Shown here: positions 11,776-25,221 of the stretch, in pieces
How the letters are laid out: every line of letters begins with the position of its first letter
Numbering within the stretch: position 1 is the first letter of the stretch
NCBI RefSeq assembly: GCF_004337985.1
Contig: NC_043741.1
Location: 1,802,269 to 1,866,268, forward strand
DNA length: 64,000 bases
Reading direction: 5' to 3'
Origin: Pyricularia pennisetigena
Taxonomy: Eukaryota > Ascomycota > Sordariomycetes > Magnaporthales > Pyriculariaceae
The notes under the pieces: model-generated
What the model was told of the DNA's origin: nothing
The model's input: the letters and a program-made list of their open reading frames with translations, nothing else
Databases searched by the model: none
Position numbers and translations under genes: made by a program

Positions 11776-12921
11776 ATGTCCCCAACGGGGTGGGCAACGG
11801 CCTTGCCGCGATCAATCCCCATCTTCACCACTGCGACAAGATGTAGCACCCAACATCACTTGTCAAGTCGTGTGCTCATGACCCTTAGGGTTGCGAGGCC
11901 CCAAGGCATACGCTTCCTTGGCAATGCCACGGCCACCAAGCGCGCACCTCCGTCAAGTGTAGTCGCCTCAAGTCCGAAGTCAAGCCGAAGCCCATCCGGG
12001 GCCAGCACGTCCACAGCCGCGACTTTGAACTCATCGAGACCAACCCGCGAGTCCCTTTCATTTGCCGAGCGGTTGGCCCGGTTGAAAGAGCCAGCCGTGC
12101 TGTACAGAGCACCACCACACAGGTTTTACCGCTTCTCGTGCTACAGCAGTGGGCTCTTCTGTATCTTGTATGTAGGCTATCACTATACAACCAGCGTGTT
12201 ATATGCGCCGCCTGACGTTACATGGTGGCTACCGCACGCCTTTGCGGTCATTGTGGCCGTGATGGGAGTTCTGGGCGCATACTTTGTTACAGGTGCTTGG
12301 CGTTTGGTGCGCATGATCCGTGCGGTCCCTCGCGCGTCCGGGAGCGCCCTCGCTTCAGCAGGCGCCGCCCCGAAAACGCTGCCTCAAACGCGGATGACGG
12401 CAGCGCAGAGAGCCGCAGCGGCGGCAGAGGCCGCTGCGACGCATCAGCTGCCTATACGTCTCGAGGTCACCGCCACGCGGTTGTTACCGTTCTTTCCGCC
12501 CAAAGTCACCCTGGTGGAGCCGGCCGATTTGGTCCTGCCTGCTCAGTATGTGATACTACGCCACATGGGCGAGCACGTCAAGAACCCGGCTCTCGCGAAG
12601 AGCAAGCTGGGAATAAGGGAACAGTTACAGGCGATCAAGGACGCCAAGGCCAGAGCTGCTGCCGAGGCAGAGTATGACAAGCGCAATCTTCTCACAAGCC
12701 CCTTCCGCCACATGGCTCGTGCTTTCGGCACAATGTTCAGGACTCTACATAGGTCTTTGACTAGAGCCGGCTTCGTCAACGTAGAGGCCCAAGGCAAGAA
12801 GTACAAACTCGACGTGATGGAATCTTGGGCACTGGAGGATGGAAGGGCATTAGATCGCTTGGTCCGTGTGCAGGAGCGGTCGAACCTCATTACATCTTTT
12901 CCTCAGGAGCGCAAAGCATGA
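11776..12921 (+). CDS. Mitochondrial two-pass membrane protein, TMEM223-like
   Basis: Single exon of 381 aa starting at ATG 11776; the in-frame GTG at 11773 is not used. The N-terminal ~85 residues are rich in Arg, Ser, Thr and Ala with few acidic residues, as in a mitochondrial presequence. Two hydrophobic segments follow, at about residues 115-140 (CYSSGLFCILYVGYHY) and 150-175 (HAFAVIVAVMGVLGAYF). An Ala-rich charged linker comes next, and a C-terminal domain containing GKKYKLDVMESW. The layout of a short VLYRAPPHRFYRF lead-in, two membrane spans and a matrix-type domain resembles the TMEM223/TMEM70-type family of inner-membrane proteins that help assemble respiratory complexes. That assignment is by layout and remembered similarity, so it is tentative. 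The nearest upstream gene is divergent. Confidence 0.75.
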   Translation: MSPTGWATALPRSIPIFTTATRCSTQHHLSSRVLMTLRVARPQGIRFLGNATATKRAPPSSVVASSPKSSRSPSGASTSTAATLNSSRPTRESLSFAERLARLKEPAVLYRAPPHRFYRFSCYSSGLFCILYVGYHYTTSVLYAPPDVTWWLPHAFAVIVAVMGVLGAYFVTGAWRLVRMIRAVPRASGSALASAGAAPKTLPQTRMTAAQRAAAAAEAAATHQLPIRLEVTATRLLPFFPPKVTLVEPADLVLPAQYVILRHMGEHVKNPALAKSKLGIREQLQAIKDAKARAAAEAEYDKRNLLTSPFRHMARAFGTMFRTLHRSLTRAGFVNVEAQGKKYKLDVMESWALEDGRALDRLVRVQERSNLITSFPQERKA

Positions 12922-15240
12922 TGTGGCAATCGCGTGGGTGCTCTACACACTTGCGAAAGGAGGATCGACTACCTTGGTGATGTAAAATAAAATGTACAGT
13001 TATTTGATTACTTTTCTGTGTCAATTCTGCGAGGCCAGTGTCATGAAACTAAAGACTGTTGTTGTTCGAGGACACATAGTTTGCCCCAACCATACTAGGG
13101 ACCGGGATATGTATACTCCGTACAATTCCCGAAAAGCCTATGACGTTGGATATGCGGAGGAGAATCACCGCTAGTAACATTCTAGGCCTCGATGATCGAT
13201 CATCGCATGAATATGGATCTAGCATATGGCGGTCAGTTAATCGCGGGCCGTGCTGTGACTACCGTAGTAGTGTGGCCATCCTTGTCGGTGCGCTGCTGCT
13301 GGCGCTCCTACTGATATTCCAGGCCGACATCGCGTTTTGTTGAGAACTGAGGTCATCCGAAGGGACAAGAAGCTGTTAAGCCAAACTCAGCCTAGCTTGG
13401 TATGGCAGTGTCTTGCATGCAGTTGATGCTTGATGCTATTCAGAGAAACTACCTTTCGGACGAAGATCCGCTTCCCCTGATTCGCTGCCCAAAAGGGGCC
13501 TCCGGGAGTGAGGCGGACGACCCACAGTAGTCAATGCGCCTGGTTGGTCCAAGTTGAGGCTTGAAATCTTGGATTTTGGGTTCTTCTGCCGTACTATTAC
13601 CGGTAAACTGTTGGAAGACCTGCCGACTACAGGGGTTTTTCAAATAAATAAATACATAAAATTAAAAAGATAGAAGAATAAAGGAGGAATCTGACACTTT
13701 TTGATCTTGGTTCAAGTGGACGTTATGCTATGCAGAGAGATTAGATTACCTTGGAAGAACAAACACAGACAGGGCGAAATTTTAATAGCGATATCCAACC
13801 CTTCGGTTAACAGGTCTCATCCCCAGACATCAGGTTTTTTTTTTTTTTTTTTTGTTCTTGCTGCATGCATGAAGCGAGTCAAGATGCATGGGTCAAAAGG
13901 AAGACAAAAAAGAAAAGCAGGCGATGCCGATGACCGGTCGATCTTATTTCCACCGCCGACCAAAAACCAAACCCAAAAAAAGTCTGCTTCCCCCATGTCT
14001 TGTTACAGGGTAGAATAAAAATGGAGTCCCAACGTCCGCCTCAAATTGGCCCGTGCAATAACCTGTTTGATTCCACTTCCAAGGACGGAAAAGTCATGCT
14101 GTTGTCGGTAAAAAGCCATGTGGGGAATTGTCAGTTGGCATTGCTTCTTGTTCAAGGGACCGTTGCTTTCCAAACGTCAACAAACCTAAAATCGCCGTGT
14201 TACGAACTCAAGAAATGAGGCTGAGGGAATCTCGATGGTACCACGTAGTAGACCGTGTGGTAGGGAATTGTGTACATCCCTCAGATGGGGCGGGGCGTCC
14301 ATGACTGATTTGAGTTGAGACTCGATCCGTGGAGATCTATCTTACGTCCATACCTGAGCGAGATCTCCTTACCTGACTATCTATCAGAGTGGGAAACAAA
14401 GCTTCTTGGATACTTGTTTCTGAATGCCAATAAAGTAATCCAAACTGCCAAGGAACCCCGTACAAGATCGCCATAGTTCGCTCGGGTTTGCAGCGCGATA
14501 CAGCAAGTTCTATAGTCGATCGTGATAGTTATTGTCGCACTATTCTACTTACAGAGTAGTAATATGTTTTACGTCCATATGCGCAACGAACGACACTCGA
14601 ACAGGGGCTCTCAACGACCGACTGTCATACTTGGTATTTTTTTTTACCGGAGTTGGCACTTTACGGAGAAGTGGCAGATTCAAACATGCACGCGAAACAT
14701 ACTGATGGCTGGCTGCAAGTGTTTGCAGTTTCTGCGATGCAATGCACGCACATTAGTCTGGACCATTCATTTACTGATAGAACTAGGTACCAACCTATTA
14801 ACATCTCCTGTGTCCATGCATGATTTCTTTCCAACGTTACATATCATACAAAAGGTAGGCATTTGTAAGTTATGTAGAACGACCTCGGCTCGCATGGGGG
14901 GGTTTGATTGAGGCGCCATGCCCAGAACGCCATGAAAGGACTGATTGCTTTCCGCGTGCAACCAAGCTTCAAAAATTTTCCATTCTAGCTTTGCAATCAA
15001 TGAGCGGTGAGAAACGAAAATCACACGGTAGTTGCCTGCCTATTATGTACATTGTATGAGGAGCCATGGGTGAATCAGCGTTTGTGAATCGTCAAAGCAT
15101 CCATGGCATGCATGCAACGCTGTCGCTTGTCGCACTCGGTCCCTTGGAATACTCTCCATTAACACTACCTATTGAAGTTTGTAGATAGGGACCATGCCTA
15201 GCCACCCTTGTCTTCTGTCTTTTATTTTATTTTATCTTTA

Positions 15241-15242
<2 letters not shown>

Positions 15243-15273
<31 letters not shown>
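15243..15273. repeat. Poly(T) tract, 31 bases
   Basis: An uninterrupted T homopolymer in intergenic DNA, one of the two longest in the window. Confidence 0.95.
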
Positions 15274-15274
<1 letters not shown>

Positions 15275-16060
15275 TTACCATCAACCTCTCCATTACCCCT
15301 CCCTGAGCCCCTCAATTCTGATGGTGAGGCTCTCACGGCATCATTACTTTCCGATGATGGGGATGACGGCATGAATGTCGCGGTGTAGAAACTTAACAAG
15401 GTAGTGAAGAACAAGGAGAAGAATGCAGTAATCAAATTAGCAGAGAGATAGCCATTACTGCGGTAATGATCTCCCTCCATTCTCCAGAAATAGTACAAGG
15501 TGAACAGGCTCACCTTGAAGAAGTAAAAAAAAAGATAGGTGATCTGCTGGAACGAATCAAGAAGATAAATTGCGCAGAGGCGGCTGACCTGATTAGACGA
15601 ACCGTGTCTGGAATACTACGTCGCAAGTGTTTCGCAGGGATGAAGATCCAACAAAAAACCCTATCCAGTCACACGCTATGCCACACCATGCCACCAAGCA
15701 TCTTACCGTCTCTGCAGATTACTAGGTTGGCTACCTGGCGTGGGTGATATTCATGAAGTGAGCGGCTATCACATCATGAAGAAGGGGTGACATAAAAAAC
15801 AAAACAAAAAAAAAGGAAGTGAAAAAGCAAGTCATCTTCAACGAGCCGTGCTGGGACGCGTATGCAGTGTCATGCTATGCCATGGTGATCCACAGAAAAT
15901 CGAGGCTCGAGTTGTAAATTGCAACTGACAGGCAGGCCGCGGCGCTTATTCGGCAGACAAACCGTGGATTTGGCACGTCACCTGAGGGTTTGCCCAGCCG
16001 TCTAAACCCGGACCAAACCAGAAAATGATAAAAAAAAAAACTTTGTTTGAAAAACCGCGC

Positions 16061-16084
16061 CCCNNCCCCCCCCCCCCCCCCCCC
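16061..16084. repeat. Poly-C tract containing two Ns
   Basis: A C homopolymer interrupted by N at 16064-16065. The true length is unknown, and the Ns mark unresolved bases or a tiny gap. Confidence 0.9.
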
Positions 16085-19000
16085 GATCGTCACAAAGATC
16101 ACCAAGCACGAAGGGTCCTGCTGTGCCCCAAAAATCCAATCTACCTTGCGTAGTAATACCGAGGAGACAAGCAAGGTTGTGCGGCAAGGGTAGAGGCAAA
16201 TTCTTGAGTATTCCTTAGACGAGATTTGCTTACACTCACTGTACGGTAAGCGAACAAGAAAAAAAAAAAAAAAAAAAAGAGCTCGAGGCATCCTCCAATG
16301 CATAACATACCTGTAGGGCGTTGTTTTAATAGGCTGCTGCCAAATTCTACCGTCGAATCATCACAGCTAGCTGCACGGGCACAATTGAAGCGATGCATCA
16401 GATGTCAGGGCGGCAAACTACCAAGCGCCATTACTGTACTGTACTGCGGCCAATGCACACTTCAGTTCGGCCAATAGCGCGACAGAGAACACCTCTCATC
16501 TCTACCTGCCAACTAGGTAGTTGCTTGGGGGGCGATGGGGGGTTGGGGCAAGAGGGGGATCATCGTCGCCCTCGCCGTCGTCAAACCCTGTTCTTTTGCC
16601 CGGGTCATGTCGTGCCGCGCTAGTGCCAAACTAGAGGTGGGCGATCGGCCCAAAAAGGAACCACGCGGACGATGCTGGCCATGGCACGGCGGTAAGTCGT
16701 GAGAAGTGCCAACCGCTAGTCTGATGAAGTCGGCTTGGCACCAAAAGGATGAAGAGATGGCCCGGAGATGCACTCTTGGATCGCTGGGACCCTTCTGATC
16801 TGTGTGGGTTGAAGTTCTGGAGATGGTCAGCGACGCCCCGCATGCGACGCCCCCGAAAATTTTTGTGCCTTGACCTTGAATTTTTGAGATGTCGATAGCA
16901 TGGGTCGTTTATGATTATCGATCGAATCTTTCTTGTGTGATGTTAGTTGTATTTAGCGGTGAGCATGTGCAACCACTTCACCACCCTGTCACCCGCTTCT
17001 ATTCGACGTCGCATACCTGGCACGCTTGAACCACCCCGGTCAACCCAAACTCAATAGGCAGGAGGGGTTCTGTTTGGTTGCCGCAATCGATTGACATTTC
17101 TGTAGAAGAAGGCCTCTGCAGTACGCTGCCAAGCCTACCGGGCCAAACCCAGATCATGGGCTGGGGTGCAGCAGGCCTCATGGTGGTTTCTACCAATAGA
17201 TAGTACCATGTAACTGGCACAGGTCTGGGTTGAGTCAGGAAACAAATGTTGACGGCCCGGAGATTGTGGCTGGCCCGCATGGTTGGTGCACTTGACGATG
17301 GCGATTCAACATAGGGGCAAGTGGATGGAATAGAATGATTCACTGATACTTACCAGTTGGGTATATATCCTTGCTGACCCCTAAGGGATGATGCAAATCG
17401 TCTTTTTAGCGCAAAACAAACAAACAAACAAATCGCCATATTCATTGTACAGTACTCAAATACACTAATCGATGAAGTAGATGGATGCGACGAGCCGACG
17501 CCTGGTAAATAAATGTAGGTAGGTAGGTTGTGTTGGTGGCATGATGATGGCGTGTTTTGCTTCTGCTTCCGAATTCAACCATATGCTGCATGGCTGCATG
17601 ATGCAGCAGCATCCATGGTGGCGCGCAGCATCATGAGCAGCAACCAGGAAGATGCCCTGCCGAGACGGCCATAGCAAGCTATTCACGGCAGATGATAAGT
17701 ATAATAGACACAAAGAAACAAAAGGAAAAAAAAAAATTAAAGAGAGTCCAGTCGAATTCCGCGACAATCTGCAAAAGGGTGGAGGCAATGACATAATGCT
17801 TCTCGTGTAGAAGTGCGTGCATGTACAAAATATCTCCAATCCTGTCGCCCGCAACTTGGCTCACATCAAGAGAAAACCACATGTCTAGTATAAGTGGTCA
17901 GGACTACATACCTAAGCAGTATGTTGCAGAAGAGATGGGGTTTTGTTGTCCAAAGACGGAAAAAGGTGGGCTGCTATTAATATGGGGACAAGGACGGCTG
18001 CGCAGACCAAATGTCCCCACGCATTGTGCAAAGGCCTGCAAGATGTCGTCGCTGTCGTTCGTTTTTGAACAGATGCTTTGCACTTCCTCCGGTCATTGGT
18101 GTGTTACATTCGCAACCCCATGTAAGTAGAAATCAGCATAACAGGGACTATAAGAGAGTTGAGAATCAGACTGCTGAGAATGGCTTGGAAGAAAGTAGGT
18201 TTCCAAGGCAGTCAATTGCATGCTCGTACCCCACCAAAGTAGATAAAATCATCAATTGAAGAATACTAGGTGGGTAGCCAACTTGGGAAACGAAAGACAA
18301 ACAAAAAAAAAAAAAAAAAAACATTCGAAAATGCATGACCGTGTGGGGGAGCCTCGCAACAAAGACCCCACAGCAAGCCAGACGCCAGCCGTTTGTCCGT
18401 GGCAGTGGCCGCCAAGAAAGGCAAAAGATGGGCCTAATTTTGGACGTTGTTCTCTGCGAGGCTAGCAAGTGACGCACAGACTTTTTACAGCATCGCGTGC
18501 AGGACAGCTAAGAAAAGGGACCCTGATCCTTGCCGATAACGCTTTGTTCAACCAAGGGAAGGAATGGATTGCTCAGCAAGGGTATGGTCTTTTTTTGTTT
18601 GTTGCATTTATTTTTGCACCGCTTGTAAGAACGACCAAGAACAATTGTTGTTTCTTTGTTTTACTAAGCCGGTACGAAAAAATAGAACAAAAAAAATAAT
18701 ATCTCGCCGTGGATCCGGAAATGCTAGAAACTAAATGGTCATCCCAAGAAATAAACTTGGACGAGCTGTTACTGAGTGTCCGATCAAATGTGTGGTAACA
18801 TGAGGTGTTTGTTCGACAGCGATACGTTGGTTTTATTGGTGTGCTGGGAAATTTCATCAAAACATTAGGGGCGTGCAACCTTATCACCCGGTAGCTGCTT
18901 TTGAAATATCCATTGCGGCTGCTCTGTGGCACCCGTAATTTCGCGGCAGTAGCCACTAACGAAATGGTCATCGGAATGCGGCAGAACGCAAATGGGAATA

Positions 19001-21393
19001 ACAACAAAAACCTGAAGTTCCCCTCCAACAACAAAAACAACAACAACAACAAAGAAAAGCATTTTGAATGTCGGAAAGGCACGAGAGGTCTCGAGTGAAA
19101 CCTGATCTTGTTCTTCTCTTGCGGCATTGTCTTATCTCTCGGTGTCGGTTGGACGATCATGGCTAGTCAGCGACGAATTGAAGAACACAATGCCAAGCGA
19201 TCCTCGGCGGCTTGGAACTGTTGAGCCCACGTTGTCATGTCCACCAAGCCTAGATTCAATCAAGTCCGTGTCACTTGCGACATACGAGATATATGACATG
19301 TACCGGACCACAACCTTAGAGTAGAAAAGAAAAACAGTACTGAGACACCATGCAGCGCTGCAGAGCGCACCTAGGCGCAAATGGCCCTGCCAACCGCAAA
19401 ATCAGAAGAAAAAAAAATTATTGGCCAGATGATCGTTCCTTCTGACGGGGCCGCAAGGGGCCAGCAGATGAGTGGCTCAACTGTTTCGTATCATTCGGTC
19501 TAGTCTAGTCATTAGAATGAGTACCTGATCTGATCTGGCCAGCTCCTTTAAAGCTCCGTGGAAATGGACCCGTTCAAAGGACATGAGCACCACAAGGTAA
19601 AGTCGGTCAAGCCTCACGTTGTTGGCGACAAGAAAAAAAAGAATCCATTCAGCAAAGTAACGGTCAGTGTACCGGGCGGCAGAAAAAAGGCGTTTATTTG
19701 TCAGTGTTGATTGATGATTTGTGCTTAACGCCCATCTTCACTTGGACAGAAAGAAGGCTTTTCCAAAGACAGGGAGGGGCGGCGGGGTTCGAAAGGGAAC
19801 CACTCGACGACCCTGGTACCACACCCTCGCAATATCCCTATAACAGAGCACACCTTTTGGCGGGGTCCCACAGGGTTACCCCCGGACCTTTCCATGCTGA
19901 GAAAAGCCTTGGAGATTGGAGACTGATACCACTAGCAGCCCCGATCCAGGGTACCCCCCGGCAAGCTGGTCGGCTGCGTCTTCAATAAAGACGCTACCAG
20001 GCCCCGCCTGCATATTTGCTTGAGCGTAGCGCTCGCTCCCGGTATTCTTTCTCATTGACAACCGACTTGAGTTGTATCGCAACATTTGACAGTCATTTTC
20101 CTTCCTCCGTGTTTCTGGGAGAACGGGATAATATCAAAGTCATTACTTCAACCGCCTCCTATCATCGTCGCCGCAGCTGCTGTTGTGTTTTATTTCGTGA
20201 GGCTTGATACCACCGGGTATCGCCGACCTCCGTTTCCAGCAGCTTTCAGTGTTCTCGAGTCCACCGCGAAGTGGGAGGTAAGCTAAAATTTTCTTTTTTC
20301 CCGGTTTCCTTGCCTACACTTGATTGTCTGTCTCCAAAAAATCAAAAAAAAAAAAAAAAAAAATCAAAAATCAAAAATCCAATCACCGTGTACATCGCCG
20401 TGCGCTCGTACCCTTCACAATCAGCCAGCCTCGCTCTCCTGTCTGCCACTTCACCTTCACGCCCGGTCCCATCATGTACACACATGCGCTCGAAATCGCA
20501 CGTCGCCAGGAGTTGAATCATTGTGCTCGGCCGCGTCCCTCTCTGTGTGCTGTCACCCGCTGTGTCGACATTCAAAGGCAGCACGACATTCAACTCTTCG
20601 GCGTTTTGTCAGACAAATTGTCCACCTGTTTGTCTCGCCCGTGACCCAGCTTCCTTGGCGGCTGGTTGCTTCTCGGAAAGCGCCCGGCGAACCATAACCC
20701 CGCATAGTCAGCTGTCTTGGACTTCATGGCGCCATCTACCTACGCCCTGATTTGAATTCCTCTTATCTCCCGGTGATTGTGGGCGTCGGCATCCTCCAAC
20801 CACAACTCCATTCAACTATTCATATGCGGATATCGCCTGGCTTCGGAACGCCCGCCAATTTGGGCCGCAGAGAAGCACAAAAACCGAACGCAACCGATCG
20901 ACCGACAGGCAACCAATCTGCTGGCCCTCCCAGTCTCTGACCTTTGCAGGACTGGCGCAACGATCATCACCTATCGGCATCGCAACGAAAAATCTATCGC
21001 ACGCCCAGGCCGCCACAAACGGGTACTTGCCAACCTTTGATTATGGCTGCATATGACATACACACACCCTTTGGCATCTCCATAGAGACCAATGACGAAT
21101 CCCACCTGATTTCACTTCACATATCCCTGCACATTATCAAATTGAAGAAACTTTGCTTGATTAGAATCACCTGCGGAGCATGCACCATTTTCATCAGCTT
21201 AGGCCTACCATGTTTGACCAGACAGCTGACTTGTGATACTGAAGCAGGAGTACGGTGCAGACCCTACTTACCTCCAGCCAGTGCCTCGAGAATCGCCGTA
21301 TCTCGCCGGCTTTTTTCGGAACATCAACGGAACCCATAATATTCTATCGCGCTCGATGGATCCGTAAATCAGGCGCGCTACCGGGAAACAAAA

Positions 21394-24068
21394 ATGGATT
21401 CGGAAGACGGGGAGTTGTTCATCAAGGTTGGTCCCCTCTGGCTTTGACATGGAACTCTCAAGCATTTAGTGGAACTTGTTCTAATCACCATGTGTCATAG
21501 CAACTGGCTACATTTGTGCGTACGCATGAGAAAGCCTTAGCCAACGCTCTGCAATTCAGGCGCCAAAATCTCCCGAGGCATGGTTCATCACAGAGCGTCT
21601 CGTCGATTTCGACGAGCAACATTGCCACGTCTCCGACAGCCATGGAACGACCCGCCACATCTTCCTCCGCCTCAAGTTCCCTCGCCGCCGCTCTGTCGCT
21701 GGGCACCTTGAGTTTCACCTCTGCCTCTGTGAAGTCGGCAAAGCTCGCCTTGACTTCACATCACCTTTTCTACCTTCTCTCGCGTTTTGAAGAGCTGGGC
21801 ATACCTGTTGGACCGATGAAGGTCCGCCTTGAAAACCTTCATGACAATTCTTCTTCGGCCAACTACGTCTCGTTCCTCAGCCAGTCTCAGCGAACTAAGA
21901 GCCGCGAGTCTGATGTGGGATCTATACGCTCCGTGTCTAGCATCCGGAGTGTCATGTCCGGCATGTCGGCTTTGTGGGCAAGTTTTGGAATTGGGAGCAG
22001 CGTGTCCGCGGCTCGTACCGAAAGGCAAAAGGCTGCTATACAGGCCGATTTGAAGTACTTGTACTCGGCCTTCACCAAAATCCCTTGCCTGAAGCTCGCT
22101 CCTGACTGGAGAGCACGTTTGATCAGGGGTTATGAAGAGTTCCCCTTTGACTCGGCCGTCCCGCTTTACGTGTTCAAGAACGTACAGGCTCTTGAGGTGT
22201 GCGATATGGACTTTCGACACTTCTTTGGCTGGGACAGAATGGCCGATCAGCTGCGATCGCTGACACTCAAGCGTGCAAGCATCGATGATCCCGCAGACAT
22301 TCTGATCGACATTGTCCTTGATGACATGGACAAGCGTCGAAGGCGATCTTCAAAGACGCAAGCTTCGCCCACAACGCCCTGGGGTGCCGGCGCTTCCAGC
22401 CCCCGACGAACCCCAACCGCTGGACAGAATGAATCACATAATTCTACTTCGGCACCTGGCTCCCCCCAGCCAAGGTATTCGACCGGAGACCTACAAATTG
22501 GGTCCTTGAACAGCGAGGCAAGCATGGGTGGCAAAGACGATGCATCGGACGACAGCAGACGGCCTTCACTCGTCAGAGCCGACAGCGGTGAAGCTTCCAC
22601 GTCGCCGTCGAAATCATCACGACCGAGAAGCCACTCGCCACGAAGGCCCAACAGCTCCAGGAACTCAACCTCTCACGTACGCACTTCCCACAAGATCCGT
22701 CGTTCGGGCTCTGGAAGTTCCCACTCGAGTCTTTCGGACTCATGGCACGGACACCACCGAGGAGGGAGCACATCGAACCTGTTGTCTGTAGGGATATTGC
22801 CGGCATCAAAATGGCGATTCTTGAAGCATTTGAGCCTTGCCGACAATTCCCTCACTTCCATCTCTGCCACCAGCCTAGCCCCCCTGTCAAACACGCTTCA
22901 TTCACTGGACCTGTCAGCCAACCTTTTCACCCAAATACCTGACAGTTTAGCGACTCTGACGGCACTACGAGCTCTCAATCTCTCTCATTGCATGATAGAC
23001 TCGCTGCATTCACTTTTGAGGAATCCCTTGCCGGCCATCACTGCTCTCAACCTTCGCGCTAATAGGCTTCAGTCAATCGCGGCAATCGAAAAGCTTTATC
23101 CTTTGGAGAGACTGGACCTCCGGGACAACAAGCTGACTGACCCCATGGAACTCGCTCGGCTGACCAGCATCCCCGACTTGCGGGAGGTGTATGTCGAAGG
23201 AAATCCATTCACTCGAACCCATAAAGATTACCGCATCACCATCTTCAATCTATTTCGCCAGACACCAGGTTATACCGAGGACATCACAATCGACTCTACA
23301 GGGCCCACGTACGCAGAGAAGAAGCAGCTGGTTGATCGTGTTCCGCTTCCGCCAGCTGTTCCTGTCGTCAAGCCCCGCGCCTCTGAAATGCCTGCAGTCG
23401 ATGTTTTGAAGCCGGCTATCATCTATGAGACCCCCAAGGAAGCCGCCGTGCTACGTAAAGAGCGACCACGGCCCAAGGCAACGGCCAGCGAAATCAATAC
23501 AAATTCGACTCGCCGTAGACGAGCCCCGAAGAGGCGCATTGTAGACTTGGCCACGAAGGAGTCTTTGGCTGCGAACGGACAGCCTACAGAGGTTACAGTC
23601 CAGCCAGTGAAGAGTGCCCAGAGTCGTGGTGTCTACAAAGAGGACAACTACCGCATTTCACAGACTGCGGACTCACAATCACCGCAACCGAGTGCGCCTG
23701 TCTCGATCAACAAGATGCCAACCACAACCCAAGAGGTACCACGCATTAATACCGACATCCTGAAGACGGACGCTGCGAAGCAACCTGTCGTCATCGCCTC
23801 ACACGAGCCCGAACCCTCGTGGCAAGCCTCACCTCCTGTCGACTGGGATGCGGGCGGCGAAGTCTATAGGCGGAAAATCGAAGAGTTACGCGACAAGGTG
23901 GGACAGGGCTACCTGAGCGTACTCAGCGAGGAGGGCTGGGATGCATCACGGCACCTCCAATCACACTTCCAAGACGTGCAATTCGGGGCTTCGAGTCCTG
24001 CCATGCGCCAGGATCCGACGACACCTCGGGTTGTTCAGCCTATACATGCTGGGCGCACCCTTGGATGA
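21394..24068 (+). CDS. Leucine-rich repeat protein (STK11IP/nischarin-like layout)
   Basis: Two exons: 21394-21426 and 21501-24068, intron 21427-21500, giving about 866 aa. Exon 1 encodes only eleven residues (MDSEDGELFIK) and joins in phase to QLATFVRTHEKALANAL. The long frame downstream otherwise begins at a GTG, so the upstream ATG is preferred. The N-terminal third is helical. Residues about 270-430 are Ser/Pro/Arg-rich and probably disordered. Five to six LRRs run from about 448 to 575 (LKHLSLADNSL, LHSLDLSANLF, LRALNLSHCMI, ITALNLRANRL, LERLDLRDNKL, LREVYVEGNPF). An LRR cap follows (RITIFNLFRQTPGY). The cap and flanks recall STK11-interacting-protein and nischarin-type scaffolds. The C-terminal tail includes a short coiled-coil-like stretch. 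Function is inferred as a protein-interaction scaffold; no enzyme motif is seen. Confidence 0.82.
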
Positions 24069-25221
24069 TCTCAACATACCTTAAAACCCCGTCACTTCTT
24101 ACAGTTCTCTCTTCTACGACATCCCTATCGGCAGATTTGGGACTGAACCACTTCTTATCCGCTCATCTCACACTCCTCCGTATGACTTTTACTCTTTACT
24201 TTCGATTCAGCTGTTTTACATATTTTTGTCACTTTGCATTGTTTAGCATAGCGTATAGGCGTTAGGTATGGGAAGCGGTGATTTGATTTATTTGATACAA
24301 GATTTTTCGGTTTGTCTTTGTTTGAGATACTCCTCTCCTTGTTCGACTTGTTACCTGGTTATATTTGAAGACGGCCCAAGTGGCCTGTTGATGACATGGG
24401 CGGGACAGCTTTTCCAATTAGAAAATATGAAGTTGCCGGTTTTTTTGTTGACAAAGATTTTAAAACATCGATGAATGGCGTATGAAATGCATGATTCTGA
24501 TGAGCCTCCTGGACGTAGACAGTTTCAGTGACTTGATGTTCTATCTCCCCGAGTTCTTACCAAGTGCATGAGTCATAAATGCATGGAGAAAATGATAGCC
24601 ATCCATGGTGTTGGGTTGTCTCGGTGCATGTGCTGGTTTGGTGATTCAAGAGAAAGGGCAACCGACTTGAGGATCAGATGTGATTCGACGTGGACAAGCT
24701 TTGCCATAGTGACTCATCACTTGGCAGAACTGGCCAAGGAATTATCCCACGTCGTGCCTTCAACACCAGTTGCCTCACTGCCACTTATCCGAAGTGATGC
24801 GATTTCCTCCAAGTTGCGGTTCGCAACAATCGTCCGCTAATTCTCGTATGCGAGTTTCATATCTACGCCATGTCCTGACGTGTGGTCGGGGGAAGCGGAA
24901 CCCTTTTCCGCAACCGAAGAGATGAGATGAGTAGTCAAAGAACTTTGGCATAGCACACGTTACTATTCTGCATTTAAGCACACCGCTCTCTGGGGGTGGG
25001 CAAATACCGAGGTTAGGAACATGCACAAACAACTTTCTCACGAACGAACGTATATATGTTCTATCTCGAAATGATGACGTATATTCTCAACAACATAGAT
25101 TCAGGGACAACGAAATAAAATAAAATAAAAAGTATGTGCAAAGAAGGAAAAAAAAAAAAAAAGAAAAAAAAAAAAAAAGAAAAAAAGTTTTCAAGTTATT
25201 GCACTTTCTAGTCTGGTCTGT
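24069..25221. other. Convergent intergenic region
   Basis: 3' flanks of the LRR gene (plus) and the oligopeptide transporter (minus). No gene is supported. An A-rich tract with G interruptions lies at about 25146-25187. Confidence 0.6.

Larger units (their letters stand above)
12922..21393. other. Gene-free block of about 8.5 kb
   Basis: No coding gene can be supported. All frames are short or low-complexity. It contains T-runs at about 13835-13852 and 15243-15273, A-runs at about 16258-16278, 18304-18321 and 20342-20363, an AAAC repeat near 17417-17433, and a TAGG repeat near 17517-17527. An N-interrupted poly-C lies at 16061-16084. The last ~1.3 kb, pyrimidine-rich on the plus strand, probably includes the promoter and leader of the LRR gene. 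A GTAAG at 20277 and a TTTGCAG near 20949 could bound a 5' UTR intron, but this is only a guess. Confidence 0.55.

Noticed and set aside
18573..19160. 195-codon minus-strand frame
   Set aside because: Leu/Phe runs come from AAC/AAG repeats; no family seen.
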